Shown here piece after piece: positions 53,256-64,000 of a stretch of DNA of 64,000 nucleotides (positions are counted from its first letter, which is position 1; the number at the start of each line of letters is the position of its first letter). Position numbers and translations under genes: made by a program. This DNA comes from Nonomuraea sediminis (GTDB taxonomy: Bacteria; Actinomycetota; Actinomycetes; Streptosporangiales; Streptosporangiaceae). The notes beneath the pieces were generated by a model. It was given only the letters and a program-made list of their open reading frames with translations, ran no database searches and had not been told where the DNA came from. The DNA is taken from assembly GCF_018531495.1 (NCBI RefSeq), contig NZ_JAHDTI010000022.1, positions 1 through 64,000 on the forward strand, in the 5' to 3' direction.

Positions 53256-54431
53256 TTACTCGCTTCTGGCTCGCTGGATGAGTTCCGCCCGCGGGTCCTC
53301 GCCCGCGGCCGCGGTGTTGAACTCCGACAGGAGCTCGCGTGACTTGTCGTCCAGCGTCTTGGGCACGACGACCTCGACACTGGCCAGCAGGTCACCCTTG
53401 GTGCCGTCCTTGCGGGCGACACCTCTGCCGCGGATACGGAACGTGCGCCCGTTGGGCGTGCCCGCCGGGATCCGCAGCGTCACCGGCATGCTCTTGAGCG
53501 TCGGGACCTTGATCTCGGCCCCGAGCGCGGCCTCGGTGAACGTGACCGGCACGGTGATGGTCAGGTTGTCGCCCGACCTGCCGAACACGGCGTGCGGCTT
53601 GACGTGCGTCTGGATGTACAGATCGCCCGCAGGGCCACCGTTCTCTCCCGGCGCGCCCTTGGCCTTCAGCTTGACGCGCTGGCCGTCGGCCACGCCGGCC
53701 GGGATCCGCGCCTGGATGGTACGGGTGCTCTTGGCCCGGCCGCTGCCCTCGCACACGGGGCAGGGGTCGTCCACGAGCAGCCCGCGGCCCTTGCAGTCGC
53801 GGCACGGCTCGGAGAAGGCGAAGTTGCCCAGGTTACGGCTGGCCGCCCCGGTGCCCTCGCAGGTGGGACAGACCCTGGGGGTCGTGCCCGCCTTGGCTCC
53901 GGTGCCGCTGCACGCGGTGCAGGCGGCCGAGCTGGTCAGCCTGAGCGACACAGTGGAGCCCTCGACCGCCTCGGTGAACGACAGCGTGACCTCGGACTCG
54001 ATGTCCTGCCCGCGGCGCGGCCTGGTGGTCGCGCCGGTGGTGCGGGTACCACCGCGGTTGAACAGGCCGCCGAACAGGTCGCCGAGGCGCTCTCCCGCGC
54101 CCCCGCTGGTCTGCTGGCCCGCCGTACCGCCGAACAGGTCGCCGAAGTCGAACGGGAACCCGCCACCGCCGGGCCGCTGGCCGCCGACGCCCGTGCCGAA
54201 CAGGGTGCGCGCCTCGTCGTACTCCTTGCGGCGCTTGCTGTCGGACAGGATGTCGTAGGCCTCGGAGACCTCCTTGAACTTGGTCTCCTTGGCGGTGTCA
54301 CCCGGGTTCGTGTCCGGGTGATACTGCCTGGCCAGCTTCCGGTACGCCTTCTTGATCTCTTCGGCGGTGGCGGTCTTGGGCACACCAAGGACGGCGTAGT
54401 AGTCCTTCTCCAGGTAGTCCTTGGTGCTCAT
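53256..54431 (-). CDS. dnaJ: Co-chaperone DnaJ
   Basis: 391 residues: J-domain (DYLEKDYYAVLGVPKTAT, HPD at about residues 40-42), Gly/Phe-rich linker, four zinc-binding repeats CxxCxGxG (CTACSGTG, CPTCEGTG, CRDCKGRG, CPVCEGSG) and the C-terminal substrate-binding domain. It stimulates DnaK ATPase and delivers clients. Fourth position in the operon after grpE. Confidence 0.96.
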   Translation of the reverse strand: MSTKDYLEKDYYAVLGVPKTATAEEIKKAYRKLARQYHPDTNPGDTAKETKFKEVSEAYDILSDSKRRKEYDEARTLFGTGVGGQRPGGGGFPFDFGDLFGGTAGQQTSGGAGERLGDLFGGLFNRGGTRTTGATTRPRRGQDIESEVTLSFTEAVEGSTVSLRLTSSAACTACSGTGAKAGTTPRVCPTCEGTGAASRNLGNFAFSEPCRDCKGRGLLVDDPCPVCEGSGRAKSTRTIQARIPAGVADGQRVKLKAKGAPGENGGPAGDLYIQTHVKPHAVFGRSGDNLTITVPVTFTEAALGAEIKVPTLKSMPVTLRIPAGTPNGRTFRIRGRGVARKDGTKGDLLASVEVVVPKTLDDKSRELLSEFNTAAAGEDPRAELIQRARSE

Positions 54432-54446
54432 CTACGGCCCTTCGTC

Positions 54447-55066
54447 CTAGTTCTCGTCGTCATCCGCAGACGCGGGGGATGCGCTGCTGTCGGGTTCCTC
54501 GGCCGGCTCGGAGGGCTCGGTGGGCTCGGCGACCGCGACCCGCGCCGGGCGCAGGACCCGCTCGCCGATCCGGTAGCCGGGCTGCAGCACCTCGATCGCG
54601 GTGGGCTCGGTCACGTCGGGCGAGTAACTGTGCATCAGCGCCTCGTGGACGGTCGGGTCGAACGGGTCGCCCTTCTGTCCGAACGAGGTGAGCCCGAGCT
54701 TGGTGACGACCGCTTCCAGTGACTCTGCCACCTTCGCGAAGCCGCCGGTCAGCTCTCCGTGATCGCGCGCCCTGCCGATGTCGTCGAGCACGGGCAGGAG
54801 CTCGGCCAGCGTGCCGGCCACCGCCTGCTCGCGCATCGAGACCCGGTCACGCTCGACCCGCCTGCGGTAGTTGGTGTATTCGGCCTGGAGCCGCTGCAGG
54901 TCCGCGGTCCGCTCGGCGAGCAGGTCGCCGTCGACCGGTGCCTCCTCAGCCTTGGGGGCAGGGGCCTCCTGGGTGGCGGAGGCCCCACGCGCCTGCCCCG
55001 TTTCCGGGTCGATCTTGCGCTTGTCGCGGATCACCGGCTCCTCGTGCCCGTTATCACGCGGCGGCA

Positions 55067-55070
<4 letters not shown>
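54447..55070 (-). CDS. grpE: Nucleotide exchange factor GrpE
   Basis: 207 residues: long helix (LLAERTADLQRLQAEYTNYRRRVERDR) followed by the beta-domain (VTKLGLTSFGQKGDPFDPTVHEALM, VLQPGYRIGERVLRPARV) that opens DnaK. ATG overlaps the dnaK stop (ATGA, 55067-55070). Glu/Pro-rich ends. Confidence 0.95.
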
Positions 55071-56932
<1,862 letters not shown>

Positions 56933-56953
56933 GAGTACGTCCTTGTAGTCAAA

Positions 56954-56974
56954 GTTGAGTCGGTTGGACTCAAC
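56954..56974. promoter_or_regulatory. HAIR operator 1 (HspR binding)
   Basis: GTTGAGT-N7-ACTCAAC, near-identical to the HAIR consensus CTTGAGT-N7-ACTCAAG, 22 bases before the dnaK start. Confidence 0.9.
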
Positions 56975-57004
56975 CTACGAATGCCAGGTGGATCTGTCAA
57001 ACGA

Positions 57005-57025
57005 GTTGAGCCTACTCGACTCAAC
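57005..57025. promoter_or_regulatory. HAIR operator 2
   Basis: GTTGAGC-N7-ACTCAAC, 30 bases further upstream. Two or three sites before dnaK are usual in streptomycetes. Confidence 0.85.
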
Positions 57026-57067
57026 CCGCCTGAGCGCCTCGACATTCCCGGCTACACGGACCTATTT

Positions 57068-57508
57068 CTACTTGGCTCCGTCCACGAGCTTGCGGTGGCC
57101 GAGCGGGGACTTGAGCTTCACGATCGTGGTCTTCTGAATGGCGATCATGATGCAGGAGACGTCCTTGGACTTGGCGCCCTCGTAGATCGTGAGCGTCACG
57201 CGCCTGGCGGTCTCCGTGACCTTGACGTGGTCGAGCACGGTGCACGGAGCCACCCCTGACCACCACGTCAGCTTGACGTCACGACCCTTCGCCACCGCCT
57301 TCTGCCACTGGACCTTGTGCGGGTTGATCGTGTGCCCGACCGGCTTGACCGGCTCCGGGGCCTTGGTGGGGGAGGTCGTCACCGGGCTCACGGCAGCGGG
57401 GGTCTGCGGGGACTGGGCCGTGCTCGTGGTGGCGGCGGGCGCGCCCGCGCAGCCGGCCGCCACCATACATCCGGCCATGAGGGCCACCGTCGCTGTGATA
57501 GTCCGCAT
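57068..57508 (-). CDS. Small lipoprotein
   Basis: 146 residues. Lipobox MVAAGC with Cys20, a Thr/Pro/Ser spacer (residues 25-55), then a small beta-rich domain (VKLTWWSGVAPCTVLDHVKVTETARRVTLTIYEG) that has a Cys pair. ATG 57508. Its stop lies 43 bases from the outer HAIR site, so it is a separate unit read in the same direction as dnaK. Family not recognised. Confidence 0.75.
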   Translation of the reverse strand: MRTITATVALMAGCMVAAGCAGAPAATTSTAQSPQTPAAVSPVTTSPTKAPEPVKPVGHTINPHKVQWQKAVAKGRDVKLTWWSGVAPCTVLDHVKVTETARRVTLTIYEGAKSKDVSCIMIAIQKTTIVKLKSPLGHRKLVDGAK

Positions 57509-57557
57509 ATCGATAGGACGAACGAGATGGTCGCCAGGTTCAAGTTAGGGTTGTCGT

Positions 57558-58439
57558 GTGCTGCGTCAGGCCTTGCTGGCCATCTCAAGGAGCAAGCGCG
57601 CGGAGCGCCTCATCTCCACCTCACCGCTGACCCGCGACGTGGTCAGGCGCTACGTGGCCGACGACATCGGCGCCGTGGTCCGCGAGCTCACCCTGCACCG
57701 GCTGCTGGTCACCGCCGACCACCTGGGCGAGGAGGTGCGCGACAGGGCGCAGGCCGAACGCGGGGTCAGGGCCTACCTGGACCTGCTCGACCACCTGCCC
57801 GCCGGGGCCGACGTCTCGGTCAAGCTCACCGCGCTCGGGTTGCGGATGTCGGAGCAGCTCGCGCTGGACAACGCGGCCACGATCTGCGAGGCGGTCGCCG
57901 AGCGCGGGATCACGCTGACGCTCGACGCCGAGGAGCACGACACGATCGCGAGCCTGCACTCGGTCCACGCCACGCTGCGCAAGGAACACCCCGACGTGGG
58001 CATCGTCGTCCAGGCCTACCTGCGCGACACCGAGGAGCGCTGCCGCCGGCTCGAGGGGGCACGGGTCCGCCTGTGCAAGGGTGCCTACACCGCGCCCGGG
58101 GCCTACACCTCGGTCAGCGACATCGACCGCTCCTACGCCCGCTGCCTGCGCGTGCTGATGTCCGGCACCGCCTACCCGATGGTCGCCACGCACGACCCGC
58201 GCCTGATCGAGATCGCCTCGGCGCTGGCCGTCCTGCACGGCCGCGATCCGTCCGCCTTCGAGTTCCAGATGCTGTACGGCGTGCGGCCCGCCGAGCAGGA
58301 GCGCCTGGCCGGGCTCGGCAACCAGGTCAGGGTCTACGTCCCCTTCGGTGACGACTGGTATCCGTACCTGATGCGCCGCCTGGCCGAGCGGCCCCGCAAC
58401 CTCGCCTTCTTCGCGAGGTCGCTGTTGTCGCGGCGGTAG
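57558..58439 (+). CDS. Proline dehydrogenase
   Basis: FAD-dependent enzyme that oxidises proline to pyrroline-5-carboxylate. The 293-residue PRODH barrel has the expected VKLTALGL, VVQAYLRDTEERCRRLEGARVRLCKGAYT and EFQMLYGVRP motifs. GTG 57558 has TAGGGT (57546-57551) six bases upstream, so the mRNA is leaderless. No P5C dehydrogenase gene follows; instead proC, which makes proline, starts nine bases after the stop. Confidence 0.95.
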   Translation: MLRQALLAISRSKRAERLISTSPLTRDVVRRYVADDIGAVVRELTLHRLLVTADHLGEEVRDRAQAERGVRAYLDLLDHLPAGADVSVKLTALGLRMSEQLALDNAATICEAVAERGITLTLDAEEHDTIASLHSVHATLRKEHPDVGIVVQAYLRDTEERCRRLEGARVRLCKGAYTAPGAYTSVSDIDRSYARCLRVLMSGTAYPMVATHDPRLIEIASALAVLHGRDPSAFEFQMLYGVRPAEQERLAGLGNQVRVYVPFGDDWYPYLMRRLAERPRNLAFFARSLLSRR

Positions 58440-58448
58440 GCTGCCTGC

Positions 58449-59243
58449 ATGATTGCGATCCTCGGCACGGGCAAGATGGGCGAGGCCCTGCTGTCCGGGC
58501 TGCTCAGGGCGGGGTTCAAGCCGGGCGACATCCTGGCCACGACCCGCCGTCCCGAGCGGGCGCAGGCGCTCAAAGAGTCGTACGGCGTGCGCACCGTGTC
58601 CAACCCGGAGGCCGCCAAGTCCGCCGACACGCTGATCCTGGCGGTCAAGCCGCAGGACATGGCGACCCTGCTGGCGGAGATCGCGCCCTACGTGCCCGCC
58701 GACCGGCTCGTCATCACCGCGGCCGCCGGGATCACCACCGCCTTCGTCGAGCAGCGCCTCGGCGTCGAGGTGCCCGTGGTGCGCGTCATGTCCAACACGC
58801 CGATCCGCTTCGACGAGGCGATGAGCGTGATCTCGGCCGGGGCGCACGCGGGCGAGGAGCACCTGCGGCTCACCGAGGACCTGCTCAAGCCCGTCGGCAA
58901 GGTCCTGCGCATCCCCGAGTCGCAGCAGGACGCCGCCACCGCCCTGTCCGGCAGCGGTCCCGCGTACTTCTTCTACCTGGTCGAGGCCATGGTCGACGCG
59001 GGCATCCTGCTCGGCATGCCCCGCTCGGCGGCCCTCGACATGGTCACCCAGTCCATCGTCGGCGCCGCCGTGATGCTCCGCGACTCCGGCGAACACCCCG
59101 TCATCCTCAGGGAGGCGGTCACCTCGCCCGGCGGCACCACGATCGCGGCGATCGCCGAACTCGAACGCCACAGCGTCCGCGCCGCCTTCCTGGCCGCCAT
59201 CGAAGCCGCCCGAGACCGCGGCCGCGAACTCGCCTCCGGCTGA
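58449..59243 (+). CDS. proC: Pyrroline-5-carboxylate reductase
   Basis: 264 residues. NAD(P)-binding GTGKMGEALLSGLLRAG at 6-22, LILAVKPQDM, and the conserved dimer/substrate block TALSGSGPAYFFYLVEAMVDAG. Reduces P5C to proline. TAGGCT (58437-58442), which overlaps the stop of the dehydrogenase, lies six bases before the ATG, so it may be separately transcribed and leaderless. Confidence 0.96.
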   Translation: MIAILGTGKMGEALLSGLLRAGFKPGDILATTRRPERAQALKESYGVRTVSNPEAAKSADTLILAVKPQDMATLLAEIAPYVPADRLVITAAAGITTAFVEQRLGVEVPVVRVMSNTPIRFDEAMSVISAGAHAGEEHLRLTEDLLKPVGKVLRIPESQQDAATALSGSGPAYFFYLVEAMVDAGILLGMPRSAALDMVTQSIVGAAVMLRDSGEHPVILREAVTSPGGTTIAAIAELERHSVRAAFLAAIEAARDRGRELASG

Positions 59244-59355
59244 CCCAACCCCCAACCCACGCGCACCGCTGCGGGACCCCGGGCAGGTCGCTCTTGGCGC
59301 CGGGTCGGTGGGACGGTGTACGGCGGAAGGCGGCCTTAAGCAGCAGCCTGCGGGA

Positions 59356-59370
59356 CACCCGAAACGGGTG
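59356..59370. promoter_or_regulatory. Palindrome before the adaptor gene
   Basis: CACCCG-AAA-CGGGTG, 6-bp arms, ends nine bases before ATG 59380; possible operator. Confidence 0.4.
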
Positions 59371-59379
59371 ACCCATACG

Positions 59380-60713
59380 ATGTTCCGGGTGACGATTCGT
59401 CGCGGAATCACCCCGCTGCTCGTCTTACTCGCGCTGACCGGATGCTCCTCGGGGCAGCCGTCGAACATCCAGGTGGGCGAGGTGAAACGCGCCCCCGTGA
59501 CCGAGGTGGTCGAGGCCCCCGCCACCATCGGCGCCCGCGCGACCGCCACGCTGCGTTCCCCCGCGCAGGGGACCGTGAAGCGCCTGTACGTCTCCGAGGG
59601 CCAGCACGTCGACAAGGGCCAGATCCTGGCCACGATCAGCTCCCCGCAGGCCAGGGACCAGCTGAAGCAGGCACGCCAGGCGGCCAAGACCCCGACCGCC
59701 AGCCTCGGCACCCCGAGCTTCCGCGTCGCCTCGCTGGACACCGGCGCGTTCGACCGGGCCCTGGGCAAGCAGTTCGAGCGGGCCAGAAAAGAAGCCAGGA
59801 AGATCGAGGACGCCCGGGCACGCAAGCAGGTCCTGCACGCCATCGACGTGGCGCAGGCGCAGCAGCGGGCCCAGTCCAAGGCACTGGCCGACATCACCGC
59901 CCAGCTCGGCCGCTCGATCAGCGGCGCGCTGTCCGGCATGACCAGCGGGCTGGCCGCGTCGATGTCCTCGCTGCAGGCCGCCTCGAAGGGCCAGGCCAAG
60001 GCGGCGATGAAGGTTGCCCAGAGCACCGTCGACGCGCTCACGATCAAGGCCCCGTTCTCCGGCGTGGTCACCCTGGGCCGCGCGTCCGGCGGCGGTGGCG
60101 GCACGGGCGGCCTGACGAGCCTGCTGAGCCAGCTGCCTGTCCAGCCGCAGCAGTCGTCGGGTACCGGCACCCAGGTCGCCACCGGCGTCCCCGTGTCGGC
60201 GGGCGACGCGATCGTCACCGTCACCGACGTCTCCAGGCTCACTCTGGCGGCCAACGTCGACGAGACCGACGTGCTGCTGGTCAAGCCCGGTACGACGGCC
60301 ACGGTCGAGCTGGACGCGGTCCCCGGCGCCACCTACCAGGCCAGCGTCACCGGCGTCGGCGTCACCCCGATGGAGGGCACCACGGGCGGCGTCAGCTACC
60401 CGGTGCAGCTGCGCCTCGGCTCCGGCGCGTTCGACGACGGCGGCAAGGCGCCGACCCCGAAGCCGGGCATGAGCGCCGTGACCCGCCTCACCGTCCGCCA
60501 GGCGCCCGACGCCATCGCCGCGCCCGCCTCCGCGATCGTCACCAGTGGCCGCGAGAGCGTGGTCTGGCTCGACAGGAACGGCACGGCCGAGCGGCGCGTG
60601 GTCAAGCTGGGCGCCCAGGGCGAGGCGGTGGTGCAGGTCACCGAGGGCCTGTCGGTGGGCGACCGCATCGTCGTCAAGGGCGCGGACTCGGTACGGCAAG
60701 GCCAGGCCCTGTC

Positions 60714-60717
<4 letters not shown>
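59380..60717 (+). CDS. MacA/HlyD-like efflux adaptor (lipoprotein)
   Basis: 445 residues. Lipobox ALTGC near residue 22, then biotinyl-lipoyl domain (ATLRSPAQGTVKRLYVSEGQHVDKGQIL), a long helical hairpin with Gln/Ala repeats (about 85-205), a Gly-rich segment, beta-barrel and membrane-proximal domains. In Gram-positives such MacA-like proteins act with MacB-type ATPase-permeases although there is no outer membrane. Coupled to the ATPase gene by GTGA overlap. ATG 59380 is preceded by a short palindrome. Confidence 0.85.
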
Positions 60718-61402
<685 letters not shown>

Positions 61403-61406
<4 letters not shown>

Positions 61407-62587
61407 GGGGGCGCGAGGCGTTCGGCATGGCGCTGGAGGCGCTGCGGGTCAACCGGATGCGCAGCGCGCTCACCATGCTGGGCGTGATCATCGGCGTGCT
61501 GGCGGTGGTCGTGCTGGTCTCGGTGGGGACCGGCGCGAAGGACGCGGTGGAGAAGGAGATCTCCGGCCTGGGCACCAACATCATCCTGGTCGTGCCCGGC
61601 CAGCTCAGCGTCGGCGCCGCGCCCACGCAGAGCAGGATGACCCTGGACGACGTGGCCTACCTGCGCCGCGTGGTGGGGGATCCGGCGCGGGTCACCGTAT
61701 CGCTGCAGTCGGGCGAGACCGTCAGGGTGGGCAGGGCCGAGTCGTTCGCCACGATCGTCGGCACCGACCAGAACCTGACCAACATCTTCGAGCGTCCTGT
61801 CGCCAAGGGCCGCCATCTGAGCGAGACCGACGTCGACACCCGGCGGCGGGTGGCCGTGCTCGGCTCGGAGGTGGCGGCCAAGCTCTTCGGCGACCTCGAC
61901 CCGGTGGGCCGCCAGCTGACCATCGCGGGCGCGCGGTTCCGCGTCGCGGGCGTCTACTCCAAGATCGGTCAGACGTTCGGCGTCTCGCGCGACCAGGAGG
62001 TGCACGTCCCCGTCACGACCGCGCAGCGGCTGTTCGGCATCCCGCGCATCAACGGCGTCGCCGTCGGGGCCGCCACGCCCGACGAGATCGACTCGCTGCA
62101 GGACCGCATCGTGGCGGCGCTGCAGACCAGGTACCCGGGGGAGAAGTTCTCCGCCGTCACCCAGACCCAGCTGCTCGGCACCATCGGCAGCGTGCTGGGC
62201 ATGCTCACCGGCGTGCTCGCCGCGATCGCCGGCATCTCGCTGCTCGTGGGCGGCGTCGGCGTGTCGAACATCATGCTGGTCAGCGTCAGGGAGCGGACCA
62301 AGGAGATCGGCCTGCGCAAGGCGCTGGGCGCCCGGCAGCGCGACGTGCTGGTCCAGTTCCTGATCGAGGCCGTGCTGCTGACCACCATCGGCGGGCTGAT
62401 CGGCATCCTGCTCGGCGTCGGCGGCGCGCTGGCCATCAAGGCGTTCACCCCGGTGCCCGCCTCGATCACCTGGTGGTCGATCGCGCTGGCCTTCGGGGTG
62501 TCGGCCGCCGTCGGCGTCTTCTTCGGCGTGGCGCCGGCACGCAGGGCGGGACGGCTGGATCCCGTCATCGCCCTGCGCGCCGAGTGA
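61403..62587 (+). CDS. MacB-like ABC permease
   Basis: 394 residues with an N-terminal membrane helix (RSALTMLGVIIGVLAVVVLVS), a large external domain (about 45-260) and three C-terminal helices with the signature GGVGVSNIMLVSVRERTKEIGLRKALGAR. The gene ends exactly at 62587, one base before the stop of the convergent ABC-2 permease gene. Third gene of the efflux unit. Confidence 0.93.
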
Positions 62588-63322
62588 TCAGGCGTCCCGC
62601 CGCTGCAGCAGCACCGTGCCGGCCACCAGCGTGACCGCGATCCAGGCGAGGTAGACGGCGTAGCCGCCCCAGGCCTTGCCGGCGTCGGGCGAGGAGATCA
62701 GCGTCATGCCGGCGTTGGTGGTGAAGTTGTCGTGCACGAACCTGCCGACCTGCCCCGGGATCGCGTTGGTGAGCTGGGGCAGCACGGTCATCAGGGCGAT
62801 CGCGGAGACGATGGCGCCCGGCGTGTGCCGGATCAGCGCGCCGAGCGCCAGCCCGAACAGCCCGCAGGCGGTCAGGAACAGCCCGGTGCCGTAGGTCATC
62901 CGCAGCACGCCGGGATCCCCGAGCGAGCCGAGATTCAGGATCGTCATCCCGGTGACCACGGTGACGAAGGCGGCGACCATGGACACCACCAGCGCGATCG
63001 CCGTGAACACCAGGACCTTCGCCGCCAGCAGCTTCGGCCGGACCGGCACGGCGAGCAGCGAGGTACGGATGCCGCCGGTACGGTACTCGCCGCTGATCAC
63101 GAGCACGCCCAGGGTGGCCAGCGCTATCGCGGCGAACTGCGTGCCCTGCAGCGACAGCGCGGCGGCTTCGAGCGCGGTCGTGGCGCCGTCGACCTGGTTC
63201 CTGCTCGTCAGGGTGAGCAGCACGCAGAGGCCGAGCATCAGCAGCGCGGTGATGGCGAGGGTCCACAGCGTGGACCGCACAGACCGGATCTTGGTCCATT
63301 CGGACCTGATGACGTCGATCAT
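62588..63322 (-). CDS. ABC-2 type permease
   Basis: 244 residues with six membrane helices (LWTLAITALLMLGLCVLL, FAAIALATLGVLVISGEYRTGGIRTSLL, and four others) of the type found in two-component ABC-2 exporters. Partner ATPase starts just upstream and overlaps by four bases. Convergent with the MacB-like permease. Substrate not predictable. Confidence 0.88.
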   Translation of the reverse strand: MIDVIRSEWTKIRSVRSTLWTLAITALLMLGLCVLLTLTSRNQVDGATTALEAAALSLQGTQFAAIALATLGVLVISGEYRTGGIRTSLLAVPVRPKLLAAKVLVFTAIALVVSMVAAFVTVVTGMTILNLGSLGDPGVLRMTYGTGLFLTACGLFGLALGALIRHTPGAIVSAIALMTVLPQLTNAIPGQVGRFVHDNFTTNAGMTLISSPDAGKAWGGYAVYLAWIAVTLVAGTVLLQRRDA

Positions 63323-64000
63323 GCCGAGAACTCCAGGCTGTCCTTGGTGAGCTCCATGTAGGCGGCCTCCAGCGTCGGCTGGACGAGCGTCAGCTCCTCC
63401 AGCTCCAGCCCGGCCCTGGCGGTGACCCTGCCGATGTCCAGCGGTGTCATCGAGGTCACCCGCAGGTGGTCGGGATACAGCTCGCCCACCCCGATCAGCT
63501 GCGCCACCTCCGGCAGCCGCGGCGAGCGGACCCTGACGTAGGACTGCGAGCTGCGCCCGATGAACTCCTCCATGCCGGTGTCGGCGATCAACCGGCCCTT
63601 GCCGATCACGATGAGGTGATCCGCGGTCTGCGCCATCTCGCTCATCAGGTGGCTGGAGACGAACACGGTCCGCCCCTCGGCCGCCAGCTTCCTCATGAAC
63701 GTGCGGATCCACAGGATGCCGTCGGGGTCGAGCCCGTTGACCGGCTCGTCGAACAGCAGGATCTCCGGATCGCCGAGCAGCGCCCCCGCGATGCCGAGCC
63801 GTTGCGCCATGCCCAGCGAGAACCCGCCGATCCTGCGCCCCGCCACCTCGGCCAGCCCGACCTGCTCGAGCACCGCGTCGACCCTGGCCCGGCTCAGCCC
63901 GTTGCTCTGCGCGACGGCCAGCAGGTGGTTGCGCGCGCTCCTGCCCCCGTGCACGGCCTTGGCGTCCAGCAGCGCCCCCACCTTCCGCAGCGGGTGCTTG
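63319..64000 (-). CDS. ABC transporter ATPase (partial, runs off the window)
   Basis: The 3' part of an ATPase: LSFSLGMAQRLGIAGALLGDPEILLFDEPVNGLDPDGI is signature plus Walker B, and SSHLMSEMAQTADHLIVIGKGRLIADTG is the H-loop region. The Walker A half and start lie beyond position 64000. Coupled to the ABC-2 permease by a four-base overlap. A C-terminal extension (about 80 residues) after the ATPase core is typical of this exporter class. Confidence 0.9.
   Translation of the reverse strand, partial: KHPLRKVGALLDAKAVHGGRSARNHLLAVAQSNGLSRARVDAVLEQVGLAEVAGRRIGGFSLGMAQRLGIAGALLGDPEILLFDEPVNGLDPDGILWIRTFMRKLAAEGRTVFVSSHLMSEMAQTADHLIVIGKGRLIADTGMEEFIGRSSQSYVRVRSPRLPEVAQLIGVGELYPDHLRVTSMTPLDIGRVTARAGLELEELTLVQPTLEAAYMELTKDSLEFSA

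Overview
The window is a high-GC actinobacterial chromosome segment. Gene content (ssd/tad locus beside a 6C RNA, bldG with its anti-sigma partner next to hppA, HspR-controlled chaperones, Scr1/DUF397 regulators) and gene order match the nth-acs-ssd-helicase-bldG-hppA neighbourhood that I recall from Streptomyces coelicolor. Codon usage, the many short start-proximal -10 boxes and the dispersed repeats suggest a Streptosporangiales/Nonomuraea-like organism. That placement is inference from memory; no database search was possible.

Layout. 0-4 kb: endonuclease III (nth), a LuxR-type ATPase remnant, a small membrane protein and acetyl-CoA synthetase. 4-11.5 kb: a degenerate Fic protein, a 6C small RNA, then the tight-adherence (tad) cluster ssd-tadA-tadB-tadC, a Flp pilin-like DUF4244 protein and two minor pilin-like genes whose upstream or N-terminal parts are built from tandem repeats. 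12-14 kb: an IS607-type insertion with an intact serine recombinase and a frameshifted tnpB. 14-16.4 kb: a secreted, membrane-anchored protein and a gene-poor repetitive gap. 16.4-23 kb: an MrfA-like helicase with a large Thr/Pro insertion, bldG/anti-sigma factor, a K+-independent H+-pyrophosphatase and a strong terminator.

23-38.6 kb is mostly housekeeping: SixA phosphatase, FUSC transporter, SerB, QueA-like enzyme with an SDR, a GAF histidine kinase with its LuxR-type regulator, ABC ATPase, SPFH protein, TauE/SafE permease, NmrA-like protein, Rieske protein, HD hydrolase and a molybdopterin oxidoreductase. 38.9-42.3 kb looks like a decayed actinomycete integrative element: small coupled membrane/transfer-type genes divergent from an Scr1-DUF397 pair, with locally lower GC. 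42.3-49.4 kb: an MFS exporter with a divergent Xre regulator, CapA lipoprotein, an EphD-type hydrolase/SDR fusion with a TetR regulator, a small anchored protein and a TPR protein.

49.4-57 kb: a Pro-rich secreted protein and the stress operon dnaK-grpE-dnaJ-hspR-clpB preceded by two HAIR operators. 57-64 kb: a lipoprotein, proline dehydrogenase, proC, a MacAB-like adaptor/ATPase/permease set, and an ABC-2 permease with its ATPase, which runs off the right end.

Themes across the window: (i) at least twelve genes have a TANNNT box 6-8 bases before the start codon, the signature of leaderless mRNAs; (ii) an intergenic repeat of about 75 bp occurs three times, with partial copies; (iii) most operons are translationally coupled by overlaps of 1-8 bases.
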